Assembly (NCBI GenBank): GCA_051414845.1
Contig: CP183313.1
Coordinates: 806,001-870,000, forward strand
Reading direction: 5' to 3'
Length of the DNA stretch: 64,000 bases
From: Simonsiella sp051414845
GTDB taxonomy: Bacteria > Pseudomonadota > Gammaproteobacteria > Burkholderiales > Neisseriaceae
Both the position numbers and the translations under genes were made by a program. Below, in pieces: positions 49,797 to 57,916 of this stretch; position 1 is the stretch's first letter, and the number at the start of each line of letters is the position of its first letter. The notes under the pieces are model-generated. The model saw only the letters and a list, made by a program, of their open reading frames with translations, did not search any database and was not told the origin of the DNA.

Positions 49797-50876
49797 TTAA
49801 AACGCTTCACCAACTTTCACTCCTCCCACCAAATCTTTCGGCGTGGCTAATTGTGCGGTTAATGCTTGGGCTGCCTGAAATTCTTTTGATTTCATTATAT
49901 TTTCCGCTTCATCACGCGAAATCGTACACGCCATGTTTTGCCAACGCGCTGCCAATTTATCGTTTTCAGGCTGCCTGAAGCTTTTGCGCAATTCGTCCAC
50001 CAAATCAGGGCGATTGCACACCAACACAATATCGCAACCTGCTTCAAACGACAACCGCGCGCGTTCACGAATGCCGCCCACGCCGCACGCGCCTTCCATT
50101 GTCAAATCATCGGAAAAAATCACGCCATCAAAACCCAATTCGTCGCGCAAAACCGTTTTCAACCAATGGCTTGAAAAACCAGCAGGTTGTGAATCGATTT
50201 GTGGATACACGACGTGAGCAGGCATGACCGCCGCCATGCCTTGCTTTGCCAATGCTGCAAAAGGGGCAATATCTTGTTTTAATTCAGCAAAAGTGCGATT
50301 GTCTTCGGGCAAAACGTGGTGGCTGTCGCCCTCTACAAAACCATGACCTGGGAAATGTTTGCCGCACGATTTCATGCCGCCGCGATTCAAACCGCGCTGC
50401 AACGCCAATGCCAATTCACCCACAATTTCAGGCTGCCTATGAAAACTGCGGTTGCCGATTACAGCACATTGACCCCAGTCTAAATCCAGCACGGGCGTGA
50501 ACGACAAATCCACGCCACACGCCGCCAATTCCGTTGCCAATACCCAGCCGATTTGCTCTGCCGCATATTTGGCAGCATCCGCACCGTCGGTGTCCCACAT
50601 TTCGCCCAACACGTTCATTGCTGGCAGACGAGTAAAACCGTCAATAAATCGTTGCACACGACCGCCTTCGTGGTCAACCGCGATAATCAATTCAGGCGAA
50701 CGCAAAGCTTTAATATCACTACATAATTTTTTCAGTTGCGCCACATTTTGGAAATTACGGCGAAACAAAATCACGCCGCCAACCGCTGGGTCTTGCAAAC
50801 GCGCCCTATCATCGGCGGATAATTCGTAAGCGGCAACGTCTGCCATCACTGCGCCGCGTGGTAAAGAAATATTCAT
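49797..50876 (-). CDS. nagZ: Beta-N-acetylhexosaminidase NagZ
   Basis: Cell-wall recycling enzyme that removes GlcNAc from anhydro-muropeptides. 359 residues from MNISLPRGAVMADVAAYELSADDR. A TTG three codons upstream is possible. Glycoside hydrolase family 3 features: GGVILFRRNFQN, IAVDHEGGRVQRF, LDLDWGQCAVIGNRSFH, KSCGKHFPGHGFVEGDSHHVLP (His of the catalytic dyad) and VIFSDDLTMEGA (catalytic Asp). A DUS near the end encodes SFRQPEN, and another gives EFQAAQ. Confidence 0.96.
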   Translation of the reverse strand: MNISLPRGAVMADVAAYELSADDRARLQDPAVGGVILFRRNFQNVAQLKKLCSDIKALRSPELIIAVDHEGGRVQRFIDGFTRLPAMNVLGEMWDTDGADAAKYAAEQIGWVLATELAACGVDLSFTPVLDLDWGQCAVIGNRSFHRQPEIVGELALALQRGLNRGGMKSCGKHFPGHGFVEGDSHHVLPEDNRTFAELKQDIAPFAALAKQGMAAVMPAHVVYPQIDSQPAGFSSHWLKTVLRDELGFDGVIFSDDLTMEGACGVGGIRERARLSFEAGCDIVLVCNRPDLVDELRKSFRQPENDKLAARWQNMACTISRDEAENIMKSKEFQAAQALTAQLATPKDLVGGVKVGEAF

Positions 50877-50966
50877 TTTATTCAATTCGTTATTCTGTTT
50901 TTAAAGGTTCAGGCTGCCTGAAACCTTTGCAAAATCCTTTCAGGCAGCCTAAAAATCACTTGAATT

Positions 50967-51070
50967 GTCATTCCCGCGTAGGCGGGAGTCCATTAATAAT
51001 ATCCACAAACCTTAGATAAAAAATAGAAACTTGAAATCAAAATTGGATTCTCGCCTACGCGAGAATAACG
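50967..51070. repeat. dRS3-flanked dispersed repeat unit (copy 2, inverted)
   Basis: GTCATTCCCGCGTAGGCGGGAGTCCATTAATA at the left, TTGGATTCTCGCCTACGCGAGAATAACG at the right. The interior is the reverse complement of the 49629 copy with few changes. Terminal repeats are inverted, giving a long possible hairpin. A degenerate fragment may lie at 45610-45650. Confidence 0.75.
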
Positions 51071-51164
51071 CCAGTCTTGCTGTTTCAGGCAGCCTGAAAC
51101 GAAGTTCAGCCTAGCTAAAAGGTTTTGCAAACGTTTCAGCCTGAAAAATAGTTGGGTTAAACGA

Positions 51165-51683
51165 CTATTTAAGACTGTCTATTCGCTTTATCACTTCCGC
51201 TTGCAACGCTTCGGGTGAAATCGCTAACTTATCCAACGGATAACACAGCAGCGGCATATCCAATTTAGCATTGGTTAGGCAGGCGTATTTTTGTAAAAAG
51301 TTCAATCGATTTAGGTATTTATCAGGATTTTTAACATTCAATCCCAACATTTCTTTGCCTGTATTCATGAATATCTTGGCTTCTATAATGTCTTGCCACT
51401 CTACCCAGCCAAGCCGATAAAAACCGTGTTGATACGAGCGCAAACCTACATTATCCAGCTGCATGGCAACGCCTTTTTTCCTGATTGGCAAAACCACAAC
51501 CAACAAGGCGGCAACCCAAATAAACATAATCGCCATATAGATATAAATATTATCTAACTGTTTAAAAAATAAAGCATAAATATTGAGCAGCAACATCCAT
51601 AAACTAAACAAGCCCAATAATAAATATCGGATGAACATGAATTGAATTGGGCGAGCAAATGAAATGTCTAATGTTTGAAGCAT
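51165..51683 (-). CDS. Hypothetical membrane protein with PH-like C-terminal domain
   Basis: 172 residues. Two helices (FIRYLLLGLFSLWMLLLNIYALFF and IYIYMAIMFIWVAALLVVVLPI) then KKGVAMQLDNVGLRSYQHGFYRLGWVEWQDIIEAKIF, a layout common in membrane PH-domain/STM3941-like proteins, where a hydrophilic strand after two TM gives IxWxDI. Not assigned further. It is 28 bases downstream of yfgM. Confidence 0.78.
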   Translation of the reverse strand: MLQTLDISFARPIQFMFIRYLLLGLFSLWMLLLNIYALFFKQLDNIYIYMAIMFIWVAALLVVVLPIRKKGVAMQLDNVGLRSYQHGFYRLGWVEWQDIIEAKIFMNTGKEMLGLNVKNPDKYLNRLNFLQKYACLTNAKLDMPLLCYPLDKLAISPEALQAEVIKRIDSLK

Positions 51684-51711
51684 GATTTTTCTTTCAGGTA
51701 GCCTAAAACCT

Positions 51712-52308
51712 TTACAAACTACCTATTTTCAACTGCAACAACTCACGATTGGCTGCATTTTCAGGCAGCTTGTCTAATGCCAATTTATAAGCATCGCCAG
51801 CTTCTTTGGCTTTACCTTGCGCGGCAAACACATCGCCTTTGGCTTCGTTGATAATTGGTTGAAACGCGTCGTCCACAGGCGTGTTCAACACCGCTAATGC
51901 CTCATCGTATTTTTTCTGTTGCAACAATATATTAGCCAAATTTTGCGCAGCGGCTGCCTGAAAAAGTGGCGTTTTATTGTTGTCCAACACCCAGCGATAC
52001 GCTTTTGCTGCTTCGTCAAACTTGTTTTGCGCGAACAAAGCCGCACCCGTTTCCAAGCTCGCTTGAGCGGCAGCGGTGCTTTGCGGATATTGCTGTTGCA
52101 CAGCAGCAAGTTTGGTCACATCGCCGCCCACTTTGGCGGCAATGCTCGCCGCTTCCGCGTTTTTGCTCTCTAAATGGTTGTCATAAACGACTTTGCCCAA
52201 ATAGCCCAAAGCCGCCGCCACCAACAGCGCGAAAATCCATTTGCCGCCGCTTTTCCACAGGTGTTTGGCGTTTTCTAATTCTTGTTGTTCGTCGTGATGT
52301 GCAGACAT
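51712..52308 (-). CDS. yfgM: YfgM-like ancillary SecYEG translocon subunit
   Basis: 198 residues from MSAHHDEQQELENAKHLWKSGGKW. One membrane helix near 27-43 (IFALLVAAALGYLGKVVYD) and a periplasmic tetratricopeptide region with tandem helices (ALFAQNKFDEAAKAYRWVL, ANILLQQKKYDEALAVL, GKAKEAGDAYKLAL). The ATG overlaps the hisS stop (TAATG), a coupled arrangement known in many proteobacteria. YfgM links PpiD to the translocon in Escherichia coli. Confidence 0.92.
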   Translation of the reverse strand: MSAHHDEQQELENAKHLWKSGGKWIFALLVAAALGYLGKVVYDNHLESKNAEAASIAAKVGGDVTKLAAVQQQYPQSTAAAQASLETGAALFAQNKFDEAAKAYRWVLDNNKTPLFQAAAAQNLANILLQQKKYDEALAVLNTPVDDAFQPIINEAKGDVFAAQGKAKEAGDAYKLALDKLPENAANRELLQLKIGSL

Positions 52309-53600
52309 TATTGATTCCATTCATTTAATTGTTGAATTAATTCGCTTGCTGGCACAGTAACTTGCCCGTTTTCTCCACGCAAATCTTTTAGCGTAACTTG
52401 CTGATTTTCCAATTCACTTTCCGCGATAATCAAGGCAAAACGTGCACCCGATTGATCAGCGCGTTTGAATTGATTTTTCAATTTCGTGCTGCCTGAAAAT
52501 TGTGCCACTGCAAAACCGTGTCCGCGCAGTTGCGTCGCATATTTCATCGCTTGCAAAGTTGCTCCCTCGCCTTGCTGCATCACAAACACATCGGGCGCAG
52601 CTTCCATTTTCAGGCAGCCATATTCGCGCACCAACAACAGCAAACGCTCAATCCCCATCGCAAAACCGATAGACGGTGCCGCTTTGCCACCCAATTCTTC
52701 AATCAAACCATCGTAACGACCACCGCCACATACGGTTGCCTGTGCGCCCAGCTTATCGGTCGTCCACTCAAAAACAGTGTGATTGTAATAATCCAAACCG
52801 CGCACCAAACGCGGATTTTCCACAAATTTAATTTCTAAACCTGTTAGCAAATCTTTAAATGTTTGATAATGTTTTTTGGAATCTTCGCCCAAATAATCCA
52901 ACAAACGTGGGGCATTATTCGCTATTGCTTGCAAATCAGGATTTTTCGTGTCCAATACGCGCAGTGGATTCGTGTGCAAACGGCGTTTGCTGTCTTCGTC
53001 CAATTTGTCTTCAAATTCAGTTAAATACGCCACCAACGCCGAACGATGTGCCGCACGTTCTTCACGATTCCCCAAACTGTTGATTTCCAGTGTTAAATAT
53101 TGAGAAATCCCCAATTCGCGCCACAAATCCGCGCACATCGCCACCAATTCCGCGTCAATATCGGGGTCGGCAAAACCCAACGCCTCAATCCCCACCTGAT
53201 GAAATTGGCGATAACGCCCTTTTTGCGGACGCTCGCGGCGGAACATCGCGCCCATATACCACAATTTGCGCGGTGCGTCGTGCAATAAATTATGCTCCAC
53301 CACAGCGCGCAGGCAGCTTGCCGTACCTTCGGGGCGTAGGGTCAGGCTCAACGTGTCGTTGCTGTCGGAAAAGGTATACATTTCCTTGCCGACCACGTCC
53401 GTTTCTTCGCCGATGGAGCGCACGAACAAGCCTGTTTGTTCCACAATTGGCGTACGAATTTGGCTGTAACCAAAACGGTGCGTCCAATTTTGTATCGCGT
53501 TTTCAAAGGCTTGCCAATGCGCAGCGGTGAGTTTGAAATCTTTTTGTTCTACGGGCAAAAGGTCGTTCATGCCTTTTACGGATTGGATTTTTTGTCCCAT
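52308..53600 (-). CDS. hisS: Histidyl-tRNA synthetase
   Basis: 430 residues from MGQKIQSVKGMNDLLPVEQ; a longer frame to 53669 reads through a DUS and is rejected. Class II motifs: TLRPEGTASCLRAV (motif 2 region begins RRERPQKGRYRQFHQVGIEALG), VRGLDYYNHTVFEW, CGGGRYDGLIEELGGKAAPSIGFAMGIERLLLLV (motif 3). C-terminal anticodon domain with DUS-derived SGSTKLK and YGCLKM. Coupled with yfgM. Confidence 0.97.
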   Translation of the reverse strand: MGQKIQSVKGMNDLLPVEQKDFKLTAAHWQAFENAIQNWTHRFGYSQIRTPIVEQTGLFVRSIGEETDVVGKEMYTFSDSNDTLSLTLRPEGTASCLRAVVEHNLLHDAPRKLWYMGAMFRRERPQKGRYRQFHQVGIEALGFADPDIDAELVAMCADLWRELGISQYLTLEINSLGNREERAAHRSALVAYLTEFEDKLDEDSKRRLHTNPLRVLDTKNPDLQAIANNAPRLLDYLGEDSKKHYQTFKDLLTGLEIKFVENPRLVRGLDYYNHTVFEWTTDKLGAQATVCGGGRYDGLIEELGGKAAPSIGFAMGIERLLLLVREYGCLKMEAAPDVFVMQQGEGATLQAMKYATQLRGHGFAVAQFSGSTKLKNQFKRADQSGARFALIIAESELENQQVTLKDLRGENGQVTVPASELIQQLNEWNQ

Positions 53601-53756
53601 TTTTGATTGTTCCACAATGAAATAGTGTTTCAGGCAGCCTGAAAAGTGTGCCGCCAAAAATAGGCGCAATTATACCTGATTTTTACGTGCTTTAACTACG
53701 TTTCAGGCTGCCTGAAACCTTTGGACAGTGGATTAAAATAAATACCCGATTAGAAC

Positions 53757-53807
53757 GCGGACGCCCTCGTCCGCTTTTAGGTATTTTGCGGACGGGAACG
53801 TCGGCGC
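53757..53807. repeat. GCGGACG palindrome pair
   Basis: GCGGACGCCCTCGTCCGC at 53757-53774 and the imperfect GCGGACGGGAACGTCGGCGC at 53788-53807. Same family as 9423 and 11592. Confidence 0.6.
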
Positions 53808-53868
53808 TCCTAACTTTTATTTTCAGGCTGCCTGAAAAGGTTATACAAAAGTTTCAGGCTGAAATATA

Positions 53869-53903
53869 AAATACCGCTAAAACATGAAGTTTTAGCGGTA
53901 TTT
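53869..53903. terminator. Intrinsic terminator of the copper chaperone gene
   Basis: AAATACCGCTAAAAC and GTTTTAGCGGTATTT form a perfect 15-bp stem with a 5-base loop, with T-runs on both sides, 23 bases after the minus-strand stop. It is not made of DUS, unlike most terminators here. Confidence 0.9.
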
Positions 53904-53926
53904 TTCTCATTCTGAGCGTGTTCAAA

Positions 53927-54427
53927 TTAATGAGAATGGTGTTGGTGTTGCTCAGTTTGTGGCATATTGTGCGGTATATTATGTTGCATAGGTTTGGCTG
54001 GTTTCATGTTGCGCACGGTTACTTGTGCGGTCTCTTTTGCGCCACTTTTGAATGTGAGCGTAACAGGGAAAGTTTCTCCTGCGGTCAAGTCTTTTTTCAA
54101 GCCAAAGAACATGATGTGGTAGCTGCCTGGTTTCAATTCTTGCGTTTGACCTGCTTTGATGGCGATACCGTCTTTGACTTCACGCATTTTCATCACACCG
54201 TTTTCGTTGATGTGTGTGTGCAATTCAGTGGTTTCGGCAAGCGTTTTTTCTACAGATGCGCTGATGAGTACGTCGTCGGTTTTATTGGTGTTGGTAATGG
54301 TCATAAATGCGCCACTTTGTGGCTGACCAACGGTTGCGCGTGCATATGCGTCTTTGATTTCAAAGCCTTTGGCAAAACTTGCTTGGCAGAGTAGGGTGGC
54401 GGTTAAGGCTAAAGCGATTTTTTTCAT
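53927..54427 (-). CDS. PCu(A)C-type copper chaperone
   Basis: 166 residues. Signal peptide MKKIALALTATLLCQASFA-K. Mature domain with the Cu(I)-binding set: ELHTHINENGVMKMREVKDGIAI and LKPGSYHIMFFGLKK, i.e. H...M...HxM. The C-terminus is Met/His-rich (MQHNIPHNMPQTEQHQHHSH), a second possible copper site. Members deliver copper to CuA of cytochrome oxidase in the periplasm. No Sco or oxidase gene is adjacent. Confidence 0.94.
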   Translation of the reverse strand: MKKIALALTATLLCQASFAKGFEIKDAYARATVGQPQSGAFMTITNTNKTDDVLISASVEKTLAETTELHTHINENGVMKMREVKDGIAIKAGQTQELKPGSYHIMFFGLKKDLTAGETFPVTLTFKSGAKETAQVTVRNMKPAKPMQHNIPHNMPQTEQHQHHSH

Positions 54428-54903
54428 GGTTTATATCCTTGTGGAAAAAAGTGATATTTGATAAACGCCATCAAATGCTCGCCATCATATTAGGCTGCCT
54501 GAAAAAATGATTTGATTTAAATCAATATAGATTCAGGATGAGACCTTTGCAAAACCCTTATCTTTGGCACATTTCTTCGTGATGTGCTTCTCAAGCGCTT
54601 GAAAATAGTTCATCTATTATCTGCGCGTTCTGCGATGCTATCACTTTGAACTGTGCTCAAATCTAAAACCTTTGCAAAAATTGGAGTATGGACTACCAGT
54701 CGGAATTTTTCGTTTTGCGTAATATTTAAAATATTTTAAAAATCAGATATTTGTCGGTAAATTTTCGCCGCTCCATTGAGCATTTCAGGCTGCCTGAAAG
54801 GTTTTTGCAAACAGCCTTGTTGGGTTTAGTCAGATGAAAACAAGCTCATCAGCCAAGTGGCAAAGCGTACCAATAAGGCGACAAGTTCATATAAACCTTC
54901 CAC
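54428..54903. other. Repeat-rich region between the copper chaperone and ubiX fusion
   Basis: 476 bases without a gene. Contains a DUS at 54492, two directly repeated ACCTTTGCAAAA motifs (54543, 54668), an AT-rich block (54720-54770), a DUS at 54785 and a sequence resembling IS-derived remnants. No open frame is convincing. Confidence 0.6.
54541..54680. repeat. Tract bounded by ACCTTTGCAAAA direct repeats, possible IS remnant
   Basis: GAGACCTTTGCAAAACCC at 54541 and AAAACCTTTGCAAAAATTGG at 54666, same orientation, enclosing GCGCGTTCTGCGATGCTATCACTTTGAACTGTGCTCAAATC. The ACCTTTGCAAAA motif recurs at 29330, 49594 and 50921. GAGACCTTTGCAAAA is the end of IS5-family elements in Neisseria as I recall, so these may be solo ends or fragments. 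Confidence 0.45.
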
Positions 54904-55806
54904 TTAGCTGCCCCATTTTTGCATGATGGTGTGTGGAATGTGCAATTGGTCGAGAATGCGAGCAACGACAAAATCGATGATGTCTTGTAGCGTTTGCGGA
55001 TGGTTGTAGAAGCCAGCGGCGGGCGGTAAAATGGTGCAGCCTAATTGAGCGAGTTTCAATAAGTTTTCCAAATGCAAGGCGGACAAGGGGGCTTCGCGTG
55101 GCACAATAATCAGGGGGCGGCGCTCTTTAATGCTGACATCGGCGGCGCGGTGCAATAAGTTTTCAGATAAACCGTGTGCAACGGCGGCAACGGTTCCCAT
55201 GCTGGCGGGACAAATCACCATGGCGTCAGCAACTGCGCTGCCTGAAGCGATGGGGGCAAACCATTCTTGTTTGCCAAACACGCGCAATTGTTCAGGCGAA
55301 ACGCCAAAGTGTTGGCATAAACTTTTTTGCGCTTCTTCGGATGAAGTGGGCAAACTAAAGTTCATTTCTTGTTGCGCCACAATTTGCGCGGCTTGTGAAT
55401 AAACCAGATAAACGGTTTTACCTGCAGCAAGCAAAACTTCTAGCAAACGAATAGCATAAGGCATACCCGACGCGCCTGTTAGCGCGAGTGTGATGGTTTG
55501 AATGCCGCTGTTGTCAGTTTGTGCTTGAGTGGATTTTGGAGCTGATTTGGGCGCATAAGACACCATATTGCTGTGTTTTTTGTCCATCCAGCCCGCTGGT
55601 TTGCCCATGCCTTCTTCTAATTTTGCTGCCATGCGACGACCGATTTGCAAGGCGGTGCCATTGGGTTTTACTTTTTGTGAGTGCACTTGGTATAAATAAG
55701 CGGGTTTATTATAACCTGTTCGGCGCGCCAATTCGGCAATGGAGCCTGCTTCATTGATGAGTGTTTCAAAGTTTTCAAAACGGATTTGTTTGATGTTTTT
55801 AGTCAT
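54904..55806 (-). CDS. ubiX: Repressor-type HTH domain fused to UbiX flavin prenyltransferase
   Basis: 300 residues from MTKNIKQIRFENFETLINEAG. Residues 1-80 look like a phage CI/Cro-type DNA-binding domain: GSIAELARRTGYNKPAYLYQVHSQ, IGRRMAAKLEEGMGKPAGWMD, normally followed by an S24 peptidase. After a Lys/Ser-rich linker (80-103), residues 104-300 are UbiX: ITLALTGASGMPYAIRLLEVL, PASMGTVAAVAHGLSENLL, RRPLIIVPREAPLSALHLENLLKLAQLGCTILPPAAGFYNHPQTLQDIIDFVVARILDQL. UbiX makes prenylated FMN for UbiD. The frame is continuous. A -10 TATACT lies upstream near 55890. Confidence 0.9.
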   Translation of the reverse strand: MTKNIKQIRFENFETLINEAGSIAELARRTGYNKPAYLYQVHSQKVKPNGTALQIGRRMAAKLEEGMGKPAGWMDKKHSNMVSYAPKSAPKSTQAQTDNSGIQTITLALTGASGMPYAIRLLEVLLAAGKTVYLVYSQAAQIVAQQEMNFSLPTSSEEAQKSLCQHFGVSPEQLRVFGKQEWFAPIASGSAVADAMVICPASMGTVAAVAHGLSENLLHRAADVSIKERRPLIIVPREAPLSALHLENLLKLAQLGCTILPPAAGFYNHPQTLQDIIDFVVARILDQLHIPHTIMQKWGS

Positions 55807-55970
55807 GATGGATGTGTTTTCTGGTTGCAGGAGTGATGAGTCTAAATATTTCCTTGAGCAATGTCTATGTTTTTTTACATTAAAGTATATAATGCTGGCT
55901 GGCATTTTCAGGCTGCCTGAAAAAGGTTTATGAACATTATTGAAGGAATAATTGGATAAAAAATATTATA

Positions 55971-56138
55971 ATGCTATGTCTTGCACTCTTTGTAGCTGCA
56001 TGTGGTGGCAAGGAAGAAACGCCGAAAAAAGTGGAATCCACGCAAGCTAGCCCAGGCGAACAAGTATTGCAAACGCGCCAAAAAGCAGGTGCAGCAGCGC
56101 AAGGTGTGCAAGATAAATTGAATCAGCAATCGCAATAG
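55971..56138 (+). CDS. Small lipoprotein with doubtful start codon
   Basis: 55 residues from ATG 55971: MLCLALFVAACGGKEETPKK, with lipobox VAAC. The rest is QASPGEQVLQTRQKAGAAAQGVQDKLNQQSQ, helical and charged. Upstream in frame AAGGAATAATTGG is an ideal ribosome site, 8 bases before ATA (55956) that would start IKNIIMLCLALFVAACGG, a better signal peptide (Lys at the N-terminus). So ATG has probably changed to ATA, or ATA initiates weakly. Anchored in a membrane if made; function unknown. Confidence 0.65.
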   Translation: MLCLALFVAACGGKEETPKKVESTQASPGEQVLQTRQKAGAAAQGVQDKLNQQSQ

Positions 56139-56177
56139 ATTGAGCAAAAAACGCAATAATTGTTTCAATAATAATAA

Positions 56178-56230
56178 AGGCTGCCTGAAAAGTTTTAGCT
56201 TCGCAGAAGCTGACGCTTTCAGGCAGCCTG
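56178..56230. terminator. DUS pair with nested hairpin between convergent genes
   Basis: AGGCTGCCTGAAA ... TTTCAGGCAGCCT, enclosing AGCTTCGCAGAAGCT. Serves the lipoprotein gene ending 56138 and the DUF455 gene ending 56235. Confidence 0.7.
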
Positions 56231-56234
56231 AAAT

Positions 56235-57053
56235 TCATTGCGCACGCATAGACTGCTCAAAATGCTCCAATAATTCCAATTCAAACGCACTAAATCCCGC
56301 CCGTTCGCGTGCTTCTTTGTTGACATAACCGCGGAATATAAACATATCAAATCGTTGAATTAGTTGGCGAAACAGCGCAATTGGCTCTAATCCACGTTGC
56401 TCACACAAATATTGATACCAGAAATTGCCGATTTTCACATGCCCAACTTCATCGCGGTAAATCACATCCAATGCAGCGCAAGTTTGCTCATCGCCTTTTT
56501 GTGCCACTTTTGCGCGAATGGCGGGCGTAACATCCAGTCCACGCGCTTCTAAAACACGCGGTACAAGTGCCATGCGTAAAAGTGGGTCAAATGCGGTTTT
56601 GTATGCCATGTCCCACAAATTGCCGTGTGCAGGAAAATCGCCGTAATCGTAGCTATATTGCTGCAAACAGGCACGCATAAGCAAAAAATGTTGCGCTTCT
56701 TCTTGGGCAACTTTTAGCCAATCCAGCGTAAATTGTTGCGGCATAGAACGAAACCGCCAAGCCGCGTCCAAAGCCAAATTAATCGCGTTAAACTCAATAT
56801 GACAAATGGCGTGCAACATCGCCGCATAACCTTCTTTAGACGACAATTTGCGCGCTTGTACCGCTTCATGCGACACCAATTGAGGACGAGTAGGGCGGCC
56901 TGCGATTTGAATATCGTGTTCACGCGGTAACACATCTAAATTCAGGCTGCCTGAAAGCTGTTTTGCCCAAATTGTTTGCGTTAAATCTGCCTTGTTTGCC
57001 GCGTCAGTTTCGCGCAACGCAGCTTCTAATAAAGTAAAAATATTCTCGTGCAT
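56235..57053 (-). CDS. Ferritin-like DUF455 family protein
   Basis: 272 residues. Typical DUF455: ELEAHRA-like AICHIEFNAINLALDAAWRFRSMPQQFTLDWLKVAQEEAQHFLLMRACL, PAHGNLWDMAYKTAFDPLLRMALVPRVLEARGLDVTP and IYRDEVGHVKIGNFWYQYLCEQRGLEP. The Glu/His pairs match a four-helix ferritin di-iron site. Biological substrate unknown. A DUS inside encodes SGSLNLDV. Confidence 0.9.
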   Translation of the reverse strand: MHENIFTLLEAALRETDAANKADLTQTIWAKQLSGSLNLDVLPREHDIQIAGRPTRPQLVSHEAVQARKLSSKEGYAAMLHAICHIEFNAINLALDAAWRFRSMPQQFTLDWLKVAQEEAQHFLLMRACLQQYSYDYGDFPAHGNLWDMAYKTAFDPLLRMALVPRVLEARGLDVTPAIRAKVAQKGDEQTCAALDVIYRDEVGHVKIGNFWYQYLCEQRGLEPIALFRQLIQRFDMFIFRGYVNKEARERAGFSAFELELLEHFEQSMRAQ

Positions 57054-57213
57054 AAATTAAATTTCAGTAAATGAAACGCAAAAAAACAGTGAAAAAAGAG
57101 TTATCTAGTTTTTCAGGCAGCCTTTACAAACGCAAAATCGCTTTTCAGGCAGCCTGAAACTGCTAATATGCCGCCCATTGTTATTGAATAACAACAACAC
57201 ACAAGGACATCAC

Positions 57214-57831
57214 ATGAAATCTTGGAAAACCCAAATCGCCATCGGTATTACCACCGTTTTCACCGCATTTTCTGCGCAAGCTGGTGGCATTGATGCGCTG
57301 AAGAAATTCAACGCGGACACCGACGGCATTAGCGGCAGCTTCACGCAAAGCGTAAAATCGAAAAAGAAAACACAAAACAGTTCAGGCAGCTTCCAAATCC
57401 TGCGTCCGGGCTTGTTTAAATGGGATTACACCAAGCCTTACAAACAAACAATTGTAGGTGACGGCAAAAACATTTGGCTCTATGATATTGAATTAAAACA
57501 AGTTACGCAATCCAACCAAGACCAAACTATTGGCGATAGCCCAGCGGCAATTTTGTCCAACAAAACCGCATTAGACGCGAGCTACACGCTCAAAGAAGAC
57601 GGCAGCAGCAACGGCATTGATTATGTGTTGGCAACGCCGAAAAAAGCCAACGCAGGCTACCAATTTATCCGCTTGGGCTTCAAAGGCGATGTCTTGGCAG
57701 CAATGGAATTGAAAGACAGTTTTGGTAATCAAACCACGATTCAATTCAATGGCTTAAATACAAAACCGAATTTGTCGCGCAGCGCGTTTCAGTTTACGCC
57801 GCCGAAGGGTGTGGATGTATTGAAAAACTAA
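57214..57831 (+). CDS. lolA: Outer-membrane lipoprotein carrier protein LolA
   Basis: 205 residues from MKSWKTQIAIGITTVFTAFSAQA-G, a signal peptide with SAQA cleavage. Mature text: IDALKKFNADTDGISGSFTQSVKSKKKTQNSSGSFQILRPGLFKWDYTKPYKQTIVGDGKNIWLYDIELKQVTQS and a FTPPKGVDVL end. Chaperones lipoproteins across the periplasm to LolB. A compact terminator follows. High confidence. Confidence 0.96.
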   Translation: MKSWKTQIAIGITTVFTAFSAQAGGIDALKKFNADTDGISGSFTQSVKSKKKTQNSSGSFQILRPGLFKWDYTKPYKQTIVGDGKNIWLYDIELKQVTQSNQDQTIGDSPAAILSNKTALDASYTLKEDGSSNGIDYVLATPKKANAGYQFIRLGFKGDVLAAMELKDSFGNQTTIQFNGLNTKPNLSRSAFQFTPPKGVDVLKN

Positions 57832-57845
57832 TTTTTATGATAGAA

Positions 57846-57866
57846 AAGTCGGGCTTTGCCCGACTT
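57846..57866 (+). terminator. Intrinsic terminator of lolA
   Basis: AAGTCGGGC-TTT-GCCCGACTT, 9-bp stem, 14 bases after the stop, followed by CTTTGTTTT. A DUS starts right after at 57872. Confidence 0.85.
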
Positions 57867-57916
57867 CTTTGTTTTCAGGCAGCCTGAAAGCGTTTTGCAA
57901 AGGTTTCAGCCTGAAA

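Larger units (their letters stand above)
53601..53926. other. Intergenic region with repeats between hisS and the copper chaperone
   Basis: 326 bases without a gene. Holds DUS copies at 53630, 53701 and 53821, a GCGGACG-type palindrome pair (53757 and 53788), and a strong terminator at 53869-53903. Promoter of hisS expected near 53610-53700. Confidence 0.65.

Noticed and set aside
55806..55905. Longer start of the UbiX fusion at 55905
   Set aside because: The extra 33 codons overlap a -10 like TATACT and have no ribosome site; the ATG at 55806 fits the known start of the repressor domain.
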